The notes beneath the pieces were generated by a model that was given only the letters and a program-made list of their open reading frames with translations, was not told the origin of the DNA and ran no database searches. The position numbers and the translations under genes are program-made. Positions 43,467 to 52,101 of a DNA stretch of 64,000 nucleotides are shown one piece after another. The DNA is from Sporocytophaga sp. (GTDB taxonomy: Bacteria > Bacteroidota > Bacteroidia > Cytophagales > Cytophagaceae): NCBI RefSeq assembly GCF_017745095.1, contig NZ_JAGHZZ010000009.1:62001-126000 (forward strand), in the 5' to 3' direction. Positions within the stretch are counted from its first letter, which is position 1; each line of letters opens with the position of its first letter.

Positions 43467-44498
43467 ATGAATAAAATAGGTGTTATCAGAAGTCTCTGCT
43501 ACATTGCACTGTTCGGAGCCTCTATTCTTATTCAGGGATGTGGGCGAGGTACCTCCGATGGAGGGGGAGACCTAGTCGGCGTTCAGGGAAGAGAAGGATG
43601 GGTTATGACAGTGCCATACGGTATGACAACATGTCCGTCGGGGACTTTCCACATGGGGCAGGCGGATCAGGATGTTCCGGCTACTCAAATTAACCTTAAC
43701 AAACAGGTGACTATCGGTGGGTTCTATATGGACGAAACCGAAATTACGAACAATGAGTACAGACAATTCATTGACGTAATGTTAAGCGATTCAGTTGACG
43801 TATTGGGTGAACAATATATCAGAACTGAATTGTATCCCGACACAGCTGTTTGGGTAAAGGATTTTGCTCACCACATGGGTGATCCAATGATGGAATATTA
43901 TTACGCACACCCTGCGTTTGATGAATATCCAGTAGTTGGTGTTGACTGGTTCGCTGCAAGATATTTCTGCGAATGGAGAACTAAGCACATGAATAACTGG
44001 AGAGCAGAGCAAGGTCTTTGGAAAATGCCAAACTTCAGATTGCCTTCAGAAGCAGAGTGGGAATACGCTGCTAGAGGTGGAAGAGATATGGCTAAATATC
44101 CTTGGGGTAACCCATACATCAGAAATGCAAAAGGATGTATGCTTGCTAACTTCAAACCTGGAAGAGGAAACTATTACGATGATGGTTTCATGTATAGCTC
44201 ACCAGTTGCTTCTTACTTTTCAAATGACTTCGGTCTTTATGATATGGCAGGAAACGTATCAGAGTGGTGTGAAGACGCTTATTATGATGCTGCTGTTCCT
44301 GTAGTTTGGGATCTTAACCCAACTTACTACGATGACGACGAGCCTAGAAAGATTATCCGTGGTGGTTCTTGGAAAGATATTGCTTACTTCCTTGAAACCG
44401 GAACACGTACTTTCGAGTATCAGGACACTACAAAGTCATACATCGGTTTCAGATGCGTAATGACTTATCTTGGTAGATCTTCAGGTTTCGAATTCTAA
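43467..44498 (+). CDS. gldK: GldK/PorK, T9SS ring lipoprotein
   Basis: This outer-membrane lipoprotein forms the periplasmic T9SS ring with GldN/PorN. It has a lipoprotein signal with Cys25 (LIQGC) and an FGE-sulfatase-like domain, as in all GldK/GldJ proteins: MDETEITNNEYRQF near 91, RLPSEAEWEYAARGG near 191, GNVSEWCED near 264, and IRGGSWKD with IGFRC at the end. The enzyme-like fold is structural here. At 343 residues it is a compact GldK. Immediate neighbours gldL, gldM and gldN confirm the identity. Confidence 0.96.
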   Translation: MNKIGVIRSLCYIALFGASILIQGCGRGTSDGGGDLVGVQGREGWVMTVPYGMTTCPSGTFHMGQADQDVPATQINLNKQVTIGGFYMDETEITNNEYRQFIDVMLSDSVDVLGEQYIRTELYPDTAVWVKDFAHHMGDPMMEYYYAHPAFDEYPVVGVDWFAARYFCEWRTKHMNNWRAEQGLWKMPNFRLPSEAEWEYAARGGRDMAKYPWGNPYIRNAKGCMLANFKPGRGNYYDDGFMYSSPVASYFSNDFGLYDMAGNVSEWCEDAYYDAAVPVVWDLNPTYYDDDEPRKIIRGGSWKDIAYFLETGTRTFEYQDTTKSYIGFRCVMTYLGRSSGFEF

Positions 44499-44529
44499 AA
44501 TCAAGTCCTTTAAAGATTTAATAAGTTTA

Positions 44530-44552
44530 ATAGTTGTATAATCACAAACTAT
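44530..44552 (+). other. Weak hairpin in the gldK-gldL gap
   Basis: ATAGTTGT (44530-44537) can pair with ACAAACTAT (44544-44552) with one bulge. The 114-bp gap is much longer than the other gaps in the operon, and the hairpin could tune read-through or mRNA stability. The stem is AT-rich and lacks a U-tract, so it is not a convincing terminator. Confidence 0.3.
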
Positions 44553-44612
44553 ATAATAATCTATTACCTAATAATTAATTGTTAAACACTTAAAATTTAA
44601 AAATTTACGAAA

Positions 44613-45413
44613 ATGAGTTCAAACAAAGGTGGTTTTAAAGATGTATTCTTTAACAAGATCATGCCAATGGTCTACGGACTTGGTGCCGCAGTTGTAATTG
44701 TTGGTGCGATGTTCAAAATTATGCACTGGCCGGGTGCTGGTCCAATGCTTGTTGTTGGTCTTAGCGTAGAGGCATTAATCTTCGTTTTCAGTTCATTTCA
44801 GCCTGTTCCTCACGATCCAAAGTGGGAGAGAGTTTATCCTCAATTGGCTGATGATTACTATGAAGAAGAAGAAGAAGGTGAAGTTGCTTCTAACGATGGT
44901 CTTACAAGAAGACTTGATGATATGCTTTCTGAAGCAAACATCACTCAGGATGTTGTTAACAAACTAGGTGCTGGTTTCAATTCTCTATCTTCATCTGTTT
45001 CTAACCTTAAAGATCTTTCTGATGCTTCTGTTGCTTCTAACGAATATGCAAACAACGTTAAGCAAGCATCTAAGTCTCTTCTTGAGATGAATAAATCATA
45101 TTCTAAAACTGTAGATGCAATGTCAGAAATGGCTAATGCTTCTGTAGATGCTAAAGAATATCATTCACAAGTTCAAAACATCACTAAAAATCTTGGTGCA
45201 TTGAACGCTGTTTATGAAATGGAGCTTCAGGATGCTAACAATCACTTGAGAGCTATGAACAAATTCTATGGTAATCTTTCTCATGCTATGGAGAACATGG
45301 CAGATGCAAGCAAAGATACTGCTCAGTTCAAAGAAGAACTTGGTAAACTATCTAAGAACCTTGTTCAGCTTAACAATGTGTATGGTAACATGCTAACTGC
45401 AATGAGAGGTTAA
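44613..45413 (+). CDS. gldL: GldL/PorL, T9SS motor membrane protein
   Basis: GldL forms the inner-membrane stator-like pentamer that, with GldM, converts proton motive force into rotation for gliding and T9SS secretion. Two membrane helices (about 16-37 and 43-62) flank the conserved KIMHWPGAG turn, and Glu53 in helix 2 is the likely proton-path carboxylate. A short acidic run (EEEEEGE near 84-90) leads to a long cytoplasmic helical region with repeated KNLGxLN/NxVY-type units (about 130-266). It is 48 bp before gldM. Size (266) is somewhat longer than the Flavobacterium protein. Confidence 0.96.
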   Translation: MSSNKGGFKDVFFNKIMPMVYGLGAAVVIVGAMFKIMHWPGAGPMLVVGLSVEALIFVFSSFQPVPHDPKWERVYPQLADDYYEEEEEGEVASNDGLTRRLDDMLSEANITQDVVNKLGAGFNSLSSSVSNLKDLSDASVASNEYANNVKQASKSLLEMNKSYSKTVDAMSEMANASVDAKEYHSQVQNITKNLGALNAVYEMELQDANNHLRAMNKFYGNLSHAMENMADASKDTAQFKEELGKLSKNLVQLNNVYGNMLTAMRG

Positions 45414-45461
45414 TTTTCAGTAGAAATTATTTTAAAAACGAAAAAGAAAAAGGTTTAAAAT

Positions 45462-47048
45462 ATGGCTGGAGGTAAAGAAACCCCAAGGCAGAAAATGATT
45501 GGGATGATGTACCTGGTTCTAACAGCACTGTTAGCGCTCCAGGTAAGCTCAGCTATCATACAGAAATTCAAATTTCTTGATGATAGTTTGATGAATGTGA
45601 ATGAAAAAACGACTGCTGAGAATGCTAAAGTAAGTGGCAACATCAGAAGAATCGTTGAACAAGAAGGTAATAAAGATGCTCATATCGTTAAAAAAGCAGA
45701 TGAAGTAAAAGCTGCAACTGCTGAGCTAATTGCTTACATGGAAGGTCTTCGCAAACACCTGATTGAAGATACAGGAGGAAAAGAAGAAGATGGAAACTAT
45801 AAAGGTGCTAAAGAAGAAGAAAAAGTAGCAAACTATATGGTTGGTCCAGAAGGTAGCAAAAACGGTGAAGCTTACAAGTTGAAAGAAAAACTTAACAATT
45901 ATGTTGCTTCTCTTTCGAAATTTGGTGTAAATGCTCCTAAATTAGCATTGGATGGAAAAGAAGATCCGATGTTCATGAAGGATAAAGACCAGGCTAGAAA
46001 AGATTTTGCTCAGCTTAACTTCTCTGAAACTCCAATGGTTGCTGCTCTTGCAGTACTAGCGCAAAAGGAAGCGGAAGTTCTTAAATATGAGAATGATGCC
46101 CTAACTAAACTTGCGAGTGAAGTAGGTGCATCAGATATCAAATTTGATAACGTAGTTGCGATGGTTAGACCTGCGTCTAAAGTTATTGCAGCTGGTACTA
46201 AATATGAGGCTGAAATGTTCCTTGCAGCATCTTCAAGTGCAATTACTCCAACAATGAGCCAGGATGGTAGAGCTATCCAGGTTGATGCAAGAAAAATCGG
46301 TAAAGTTTCTTTTACTGCAACTGCTGGAGCATATGACAAAGAAGGTAATGCTAAGAAAAAGTGGAAAGGTGCTATCAATTTCAAGTACAAAGGAAAAGAT
46401 ACTACTTTCGTAGTTGAAGAAGAGTATATCGTTGCTAAGCCTGTTATTCAAATTCAGTCTGCTTCAGTTTCTGCTCTTTACAAAAATTGCGGTAACGAAC
46501 TTAATGTTCAGGTTCCTGCTTTAGGTTCTACTTACAGTCCTTCATTCTCTGCAAGTGGTGCTAAAGTTATTCCTGGTGCTACAAAAGGTCTTGTTACTCT
46601 GGTTCCAACTGGTGCAAAAGTAACTCTTAATGTAGCGAGCAGCGGAAACGCAATCGGTTCACAAGAGTTCAATGTTAGGTTGATCCCAAAACCTGAAATT
46701 CAGGCTTTATCTAACGGTAGCCCTGTAAATGAGAAACAAGGAGTTCCTGCTCCTGGTCCTAGAGCTATCACAATGAAGGCGGTACCTGATGAGAGCTTTA
46801 AAACTTTCTTGCCTAAAGATGCAAGATATAAGATCACTCAATGGGAAGCTATCCTTGTTAGAGGAAAGAGACCAGTTACTCAAACTTCTTTCACTTCTGA
46901 AACTGGAAACCTAGCTCAGTTTGCTGCCTCAGCTCAGCCTGGAGACAGAATCATGATAGAGGTTAAGAAAGTTACTAGAACTAACTTCCTTAACGATACG
47001 GAAGAAGTTAATTTGGGAATTGTTATTAAGAACATCCCGCTTAACTAA
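45462..47048 (+). CDS. gldM: GldM/PorM, T9SS motor periplasmic shaft
   Basis: GldM is a dimeric shaft whose single N-terminal helix sits in the GldL pentamer and whose four periplasmic domains reach the GldK/GldN ring. The invariant start MAGGKETPRQKMIGMMYLVL is present, with the membrane helix at about 12-33. The helical D1 domain (about 40-220) is followed by beta-rich D2-D4 domains, including KPVIQIQSASVSALYKNCGN near 325 and the GldM C-terminal segment ending RTNFLNDTEEVNLGIVIKN. The 528 residues match the family. Confidence 0.97.
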   Translation: MAGGKETPRQKMIGMMYLVLTALLALQVSSAIIQKFKFLDDSLMNVNEKTTAENAKVSGNIRRIVEQEGNKDAHIVKKADEVKAATAELIAYMEGLRKHLIEDTGGKEEDGNYKGAKEEEKVANYMVGPEGSKNGEAYKLKEKLNNYVASLSKFGVNAPKLALDGKEDPMFMKDKDQARKDFAQLNFSETPMVAALAVLAQKEAEVLKYENDALTKLASEVGASDIKFDNVVAMVRPASKVIAAGTKYEAEMFLAASSSAITPTMSQDGRAIQVDARKIGKVSFTATAGAYDKEGNAKKKWKGAINFKYKGKDTTFVVEEEYIVAKPVIQIQSASVSALYKNCGNELNVQVPALGSTYSPSFSASGAKVIPGATKGLVTLVPTGAKVTLNVASSGNAIGSQEFNVRLIPKPEIQALSNGSPVNEKQGVPAPGPRAITMKAVPDESFKTFLPKDARYKITQWEAILVRGKRPVTQTSFTSETGNLAQFAASAQPGDRIMIEVKKVTRTNFLNDTEEVNLGIVIKNIPLN

Positions 47049-47066
47049 TACCTAAACTGCTTAGTT

Positions 47067-47930
47067 ATGAAAAAAATTAGTGTTATTTTGTCAGGTTTGA
47101 TGTTCGCATCAAACCTGATAATTGCTCAAGAGGCAGCTGAAGCACCTGCTGAAGCAACTCCTGCAGCAGAAAATACAGGTTATAACAAATTTTCTGTTAG
47201 ACCTATACATGAATCTGATATCATGTATAAGAAGACGATCATTAGAGCTCTGGATCTTAGAGAAAAACAAAATAAACCTTTGTTTTCTAAAAACAGAGAG
47301 CTGACTCGTTTACTAATCGATGCTGTTCAAAGAGGTGATATAAAGGCATATGCTTCTGATTCCCTTTACGATGGTAAAACTCTTACAATTGAAGAATTCA
47401 ATGAGAGAATTAAAATGCCATCTGAGCAAGCTGAACTTAGTGCAGAAGAGTTAGAGATTATGAAGGCAAATGGGGAGGATGTTGCTGCAATTGGTGGTGG
47501 TCCTAACTTTTATTTCCCAACTGATTTATATCAGATGGAAATAAAAGAAGATATCATCTTCGATAAGCAAAGATCCAGATTGTACTACGATATTCACGCA
47601 ATAACAGTGTACGTTCCTGCTGATCACCCTGCTAACATCAGAGGTATTCAGACTCCAATTGCTTCTTTCGAGTATAAAGAATTAGTAAACAAACTTTTCA
47701 AGGATAACCCTAAAGCAATTTGGTTTAATCCTCAGAACGATCAGCAACATAAAAATCTTGCTGATGCGTTCGAGTTGCGTTTATTTAGCTCTTATATCAT
47801 CAAAGTTTCCAATCCAAATGATGCATACTTAGTTGACATCTATGGTGGAGATCAGCAAAAAGGTATCATGGCTGCTCAGTGGGCCGCTTTCGAGCTTCTT
47901 GAGTATGAGCATAACCTTTGGGAATTCTAA
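47067..47930 (+). CDS. gldN: GldN/PorN, T9SS ring protein
   Basis: GldN is the soluble periplasmic partner of GldK in the T9SS ring and contacts GldM. A signal peptide ends NLIIAQ (residue 21), followed by an Ala/Glu/Pro-rich linker (about 22-38). The conserved PorN domain starts at KFSVRPIHESDIMYKKTI and includes LREKQNKPLF and AKGL-type C-terminal features (LLEYEHNLWEF). Only one gldN copy is present, unlike the gldN/gldO pair of Flavobacterium. It is the last gene of the operon and is followed by a strong terminator. Confidence 0.95.
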   Translation: MKKISVILSGLMFASNLIIAQEAAEAPAEATPAAENTGYNKFSVRPIHESDIMYKKTIIRALDLREKQNKPLFSKNRELTRLLIDAVQRGDIKAYASDSLYDGKTLTIEEFNERIKMPSEQAELSAEELEIMKANGEDVAAIGGGPNFYFPTDLYQMEIKEDIIFDKQRSRLYYDIHAITVYVPADHPANIRGIQTPIASFEYKELVNKLFKDNPKAIWFNPQNDQQHKNLADAFELRLFSSYIIKVSNPNDAYLVDIYGGDQQKGIMAAQWAAFELLEYEHNLWEF

Positions 47931-47956
47931 GAGATTTCTAACTATAAGGAATTATA

Positions 47957-47990
47957 GAAAAAGGAGGTTGAAAAACCTCCTTTTTTATTT
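47957..47990. terminator. Bidirectional terminator between gldN and uvrC
   Basis: AAGGAGGTT (47961-47969) pairs with AACCTCCTT (47974-47982) around GAAA, with A and T runs extending the stem to 13 pairs. It serves the T9SS operon. On the minus strand it starts before the uvrC stop (47985-47987), so it overlaps the end of uvrC. Confidence 0.9.
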
Positions 47991-49796
47991 ATTGCCTTCT
48001 TGATTATCATTCTCTTTTTCACCTGAAAGATTTAATAGTACCAGCTCCGCTTTGGCCTTCCCAACTATTTCTGATAGTTCTTCAACACTTGCTTGTCGGA
48101 TCTTACTTACCGAACCAAAATGGCTTACCAGCTTTTGAAACGTAGACTCTCCAACTCCTTTTATAGAAGCTAACTTACTTTTGGCTAAAGTACTTTTGCT
48201 CCTTTTCGTTCTATGAAAGGTTATTGCAAATCTGTGGGCTTCATTTCTGATTTGCTGTATTACTTTTAAAGACTCTGATTTTTTATCGATATACAAAGGA
48301 AGCGAGTCATCCGGATAATAGATTTCTTCAAGTCGTTTTGCAATACCTACAATGGGTATTTTACCATATAAGTCAAGCTCCTGTAATGCTTGGCATGCTG
48401 CAGAAAGTTGACCTTTACCTCCATCGATTACTATTAGGTTTGGAAGAGGTTGTCCTTCTTCTAAAACTCTTTTATATCTTCTGTGAACTATTTCATGCAT
48501 ACTATCAAAATCATTCGGACCAACTACGGTCTTAATGTTATAATGGCGATAATCTTTCTTTGATGGTTTTGCATTTTTAAAGACCACCATTGACGCAACT
48601 GGGTTTGTTCCTTGGATGTTGGAGTTGTCGAAGCATTCAATATGAAAAGGCTTTTCTTTTAACCGTAGGTCTTCTTGCATTGTATTGAGTATCCTTGAAT
48701 CTCTTTCATTATTTGAGATGGATTTGCTCATTTGATATGCTATATTATTTAGGGAGAGATCCAGAAGCTTTTTCTTGTCGCCTATAGAAGGGACGGTAAT
48801 TTTCAGCTCATCTATTTCTACGGGTATATTGGCTATAATATCTCTCGTAGATACTTCCATTTCTTCTCTGATGCCAATTATAGCCAGCTTTAAAAGATCT
48901 TCATCCGTTTCGTCAAGCTTCTTTTTAATCTCTATATTTTTAGTTTGAAGAATTGCGCCATTTACTATGTGTAGGTAATTAATAAATGCATTCTTCTCAA
49001 GACTTTTGATTGTAAAGACATCCAGATCCGTAATCTTGGGATTAACAATAACTGAGCTTGTCTGGAACTTTTCTAGTAAATCAAATTTAAGTTTGAGTTT
49101 ATGAGCTTTTTCGAACTCAAGGTTTTCTGCGGCTTCCTGTATCTGGTCTTTGTAGTAAGTTTTGACTACAGCAATATTGCCTTTGAGGATTTGATGGGCT
49201 TTGTCTATATTTTCTGAGTATACTTCCTCTGTAACTAAGCCCTCACATGGTCCTTTACAGTTACCTATATGGAACTCCAGACAGACTTTGTATTTTCCAT
49301 CATTTACATTTTTCTCTGAAAGGTTAAAAGTACAAGTTCGTATAAAAAATAATTTATGTATCAGGTCAAGAACACTATTCATAGCCTTAACACTCGTATA
49401 AGGGCCATAGTATGTTCCCAATGATTTGTCAAATGTTCTTGTGGCTATAACCCTTGGAAAACGTTCACGGGATACATATATGTAGGGATAGGTCTTATCA
49501 TCTTTTAGAAGTATGTTGTACTTCGGCTGATTATTTTTGATAAGACTGTTTTCTAAAAGGAGTGCATCAAACTCAGTGTTTACTATCGTAAACTCAATTT
49601 TTCTTATTTGACTGACAAGTTTTCGTGTCTTATTGTCAACACCAGTATTTTTATTAAAGTAGTTAGAGACTCTTTTTTTGAGAGACTTTGCCTTTCCTAC
49701 ATATATAAGTTCTCCTTCTTCACTGAAGAACTTATATATGCCAGGTTGGTCAGGTAAATTTTTAACTTGCTCTCTTACCTCCTCACTTTCCGCCAT
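47985..49796 (-). CDS. uvrC: UvrC, excinuclease ABC subunit C
   Basis: UvrC makes both incisions in nucleotide excision repair. The 603-residue protein has an N-terminal GIY-YIG nuclease domain (PGIYKFF ... LIYVGKAKSLKKRV, about 14-90), a UVR motif for UvrB contact (AAENLEFEKAHKLK, about 215), the UvrC RNase H-like nuclease (IECFDNSNIQGT near 385, VIDGGKGQL near 450) and a C-terminal helix-hairpin-helix (IKGVGESTF near 548). It lies 11 bp downstream of the PBP1A gene, so it is the last gene of a three-gene unit that starts with sprE. Confidence 0.97.
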   Translation of the reverse strand: MAESEEVREQVKNLPDQPGIYKFFSEEGELIYVGKAKSLKKRVSNYFNKNTGVDNKTRKLVSQIRKIEFTIVNTEFDALLLENSLIKNNQPKYNILLKDDKTYPYIYVSRERFPRVIATRTFDKSLGTYYGPYTSVKAMNSVLDLIHKLFFIRTCTFNLSEKNVNDGKYKVCLEFHIGNCKGPCEGLVTEEVYSENIDKAHQILKGNIAVVKTYYKDQIQEAAENLEFEKAHKLKLKFDLLEKFQTSSVIVNPKITDLDVFTIKSLEKNAFINYLHIVNGAILQTKNIEIKKKLDETDEDLLKLAIIGIREEMEVSTRDIIANIPVEIDELKITVPSIGDKKKLLDLSLNNIAYQMSKSISNNERDSRILNTMQEDLRLKEKPFHIECFDNSNIQGTNPVASMVVFKNAKPSKKDYRHYNIKTVVGPNDFDSMHEIVHRRYKRVLEEGQPLPNLIVIDGGKGQLSAACQALQELDLYGKIPIVGIAKRLEEIYYPDDSLPLYIDKKSESLKVIQQIRNEAHRFAITFHRTKRSKSTLAKSKLASIKGVGESTFQKLVSHFGSVSKIRQASVEELSEIVGKAKAELVLLNLSGEKENDNQEGNK

Positions 49797-49807
49797 GATT
49801 AAACCTC

Positions 49808-52099
49808 CTAAAATTCGTCAGGCAATACTTGTTGATGTTTTTGCTGAAGAGAATCGGAGTGCAGAGAACTCTTTTCTCTGTACCTTTTACAGTCTATTTC
49901 AACACTTAGTTTTGTAGGACGAGGGAAGCGTTCTTTGACTAAGCCTAGTGTTGAATCTGCAAATACCTTTTTCATGAAAATAGCCCAAAGTGGCATCGCC
50001 ATTCTCGCTCCTTGACCGAGATCCATATTTCTGAAGTGAATACATCTGTCATCTCCTCCAACCCAAGCTCCAGCCACTAATTTTGGGGTAATGCCCATAA
50101 ACCATCCGTCTGAATAATTTTGTGTTGTTCCCGTCTTTCCTCCGATTTCATAACCATTCCACAAAAGTCCATACTTATTCAGACCAAGTGCTGTTCCACC
50201 TTTTTCTTCTGTAGCACCTTTAAGCATATGTACCATAAGGTAGGCAGTTTCCTCATCAAATACTTCAACACTTTTTGGTATGAATTCCTGAAGGATATTT
50301 CCATTCTTGTCTTCAATTTTTGTAATGAAAAAAGGTTCAGTCCAAAATCCATTGTTGACAAAAGTGCTGTAAGCTCCTACTAGTTCATAAATAGAAACAT
50401 CGCTTACGCCTAAGCAAAGTGCAGGTACAGGATCCAGCGGGCTGGTAATACCCATTCTCTTGGCATTGTTCACTACCACCTGTGGTCCGATTTCTTTCAT
50501 CAGGTTTGCAGTGATGGAATTAATTGAATTTGCCATTGCTTTCCTTAGCGTGAACATCTCCCCAGTGAAGCCTTCTCCATTACTGTTTTGTGGAGTCCAC
50601 GTCTGGTTTACGTCTGCAGTCGGGAATGTTACAGGAAGGTCTGGTAGTTCATAACAAGGGGAATATCCAAGATCGATCGCTGAAGCATACACAAATGGTT
50701 TAAATGTTGAGCCAGGCTGCCTTTTACCTTGCTTTACATGATCATATTTAAAATGCTTATGATCTATTCCTCCTACCCATGCCTTGATGAAGCCTGAGTG
50801 TGGATCCATTGCCATGAATCCGCAATGAAGGAAATGTTTGTAATATTTGATTGAGTCGATTGGAGACATCAATGTATCTATTTCTCCATTCCAGCTGAAG
50901 ATCTTCATTTTGATCGGAGTCTTCATTACTTTCATGATCTTAATTGTATCATTTCCATACTGAAGTTTTAATGCACGATATCTATCGGATCTTTTAGCAG
51001 CTGTTTCTATAAAATTTGGTATAACTTTTCCCTGCTCATCTGCCCAAGGACTTTTGCCCTTCCAGTGTTCGAAGAACTTACGTTGTTCTTCTTTCATGTG
51101 GGACGCAACTGATTCTTCTGCATATTTCTGCATCTTGGAATCAAGCGTTGTATATATTTTTAAACCGTCTGAATATAAATCCAGGCCTCTTTCTCTACAC
51201 CATGGAATTAGGTAAGATGTGATTAAGCTCCTGAAATATGTTGCAGAACCTTTATTGTGATTTTCTACATTGTAATCTAAAGTGATAGGTAATTTCTTAA
51301 TTGAGTCAGCTTTGATAGAAGTCAGATAACCATATTTGGACATTTGACTGATTACAGTATTTCGTCTTGATGTAGAGGAATCGGGGTTATAGACAGGACT
51401 ATAGGTTGTAGGTGCTTTTAGTAAACCTACAAGCACAGCAGCTTCTTCTACTTTAAGGCTATCCGGAGTTGTGTTAAAAAAGGTTTTCGATGCTACTTCA
51501 ATACCAAAGGAATTACTTCCGAAATCAACAGTATTCAGATACATGGTCATGATTTCTTTTTTGGTATATGCCCTTTCTATCTGCACTGCGGTAATCCATT
51601 CTTTGGTTTTGAAAATTACCTTTCCAAGAGTTCCCTTACTAAGTTTGCCTTTATAAAGAGCGCTTCTGGTTTGAAATAAATTTTTGGCAAGTTGTTGTGA
51701 AAGAGTACTTCCTCCTCCGGAATGTCTTTGGCCTAGAATAATTGTTTTGAAGAAAACCCTGCCCATTCCTCTTAAGTCTATACCGGAATGTTCTTCAAAT
51801 CTTGAATCTTCGGTAGCAGTTAAAGCATTTACTAGATTTGGGGAAAGTTTTTCAAATTCTACAGGAGTTCTGTTCTCTTTAAAATATTTTCCCAATAAAA
51901 CATTATCAGCTGTGTAAAGCTCAGACGCAACTTCACTTTTGGGGTTTTCCAAAGCTTCTAAGCTTGGCATAGGGCCGAAAAGGCCTAAAAAGTTAATAGA
52001 AACGAAATACACATAAAGTACTAAACTTCCTGTACCGGCAATAAAGCTGATCCAGATAGTTTTGATGAATGCGGATATAAAGAAATTACTTTTGCTCAT
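49808..52099 (-). CDS. mrcA: Penicillin-binding protein 1A (bifunctional class A PBP)
   Basis: This is the second class A PBP in the window and polymerises and cross-links peptidoglycan. It has one N-terminal membrane helix (about 8-34), a GT51 domain with EDSRFEEHSGIDLRGM near 95-110 and GGSTLSQQLAKN near 127, and a transpeptidase domain with GSTFKPF (catalytic Ser), SxN-type SINSIT and KTGTTQNYSDGWF. The 763-residue protein has a short C-terminal tail instead of the PBP1C domain. Its start is 2 bp from the sprE stop, so translation is coupled to the T9SS lipoprotein gene. Confidence 0.94.
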   Translation of the reverse strand: MSKSNFFISAFIKTIWISFIAGTGSLVLYVYFVSINFLGLFGPMPSLEALENPKSEVASELYTADNVLLGKYFKENRTPVEFEKLSPNLVNALTATEDSRFEEHSGIDLRGMGRVFFKTIILGQRHSGGGSTLSQQLAKNLFQTRSALYKGKLSKGTLGKVIFKTKEWITAVQIERAYTKKEIMTMYLNTVDFGSNSFGIEVASKTFFNTTPDSLKVEEAAVLVGLLKAPTTYSPVYNPDSSTSRRNTVISQMSKYGYLTSIKADSIKKLPITLDYNVENHNKGSATYFRSLITSYLIPWCRERGLDLYSDGLKIYTTLDSKMQKYAEESVASHMKEEQRKFFEHWKGKSPWADEQGKVIPNFIETAAKRSDRYRALKLQYGNDTIKIMKVMKTPIKMKIFSWNGEIDTLMSPIDSIKYYKHFLHCGFMAMDPHSGFIKAWVGGIDHKHFKYDHVKQGKRQPGSTFKPFVYASAIDLGYSPCYELPDLPVTFPTADVNQTWTPQNSNGEGFTGEMFTLRKAMANSINSITANLMKEIGPQVVVNNAKRMGITSPLDPVPALCLGVSDVSIYELVGAYSTFVNNGFWTEPFFITKIEDKNGNILQEFIPKSVEVFDEETAYLMVHMLKGATEEKGGTALGLNKYGLLWNGYEIGGKTGTTQNYSDGWFMGITPKLVAGAWVGGDDRCIHFRNMDLGQGARMAMPLWAIFMKKVFADSTLGLVKERFPRPTKLSVEIDCKRYREKSSLHSDSLQQKHQQVLPDEF

Positions 52100-52101
52100 G
52101 T

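Noticed and set aside
46010-46390. Antisense open frame of 126 codons inside gldM
   Set aside because: Codon bias of gldM creates long antisense frames; the translation is low-complexity Ser/Ala/Leu and has no family features.
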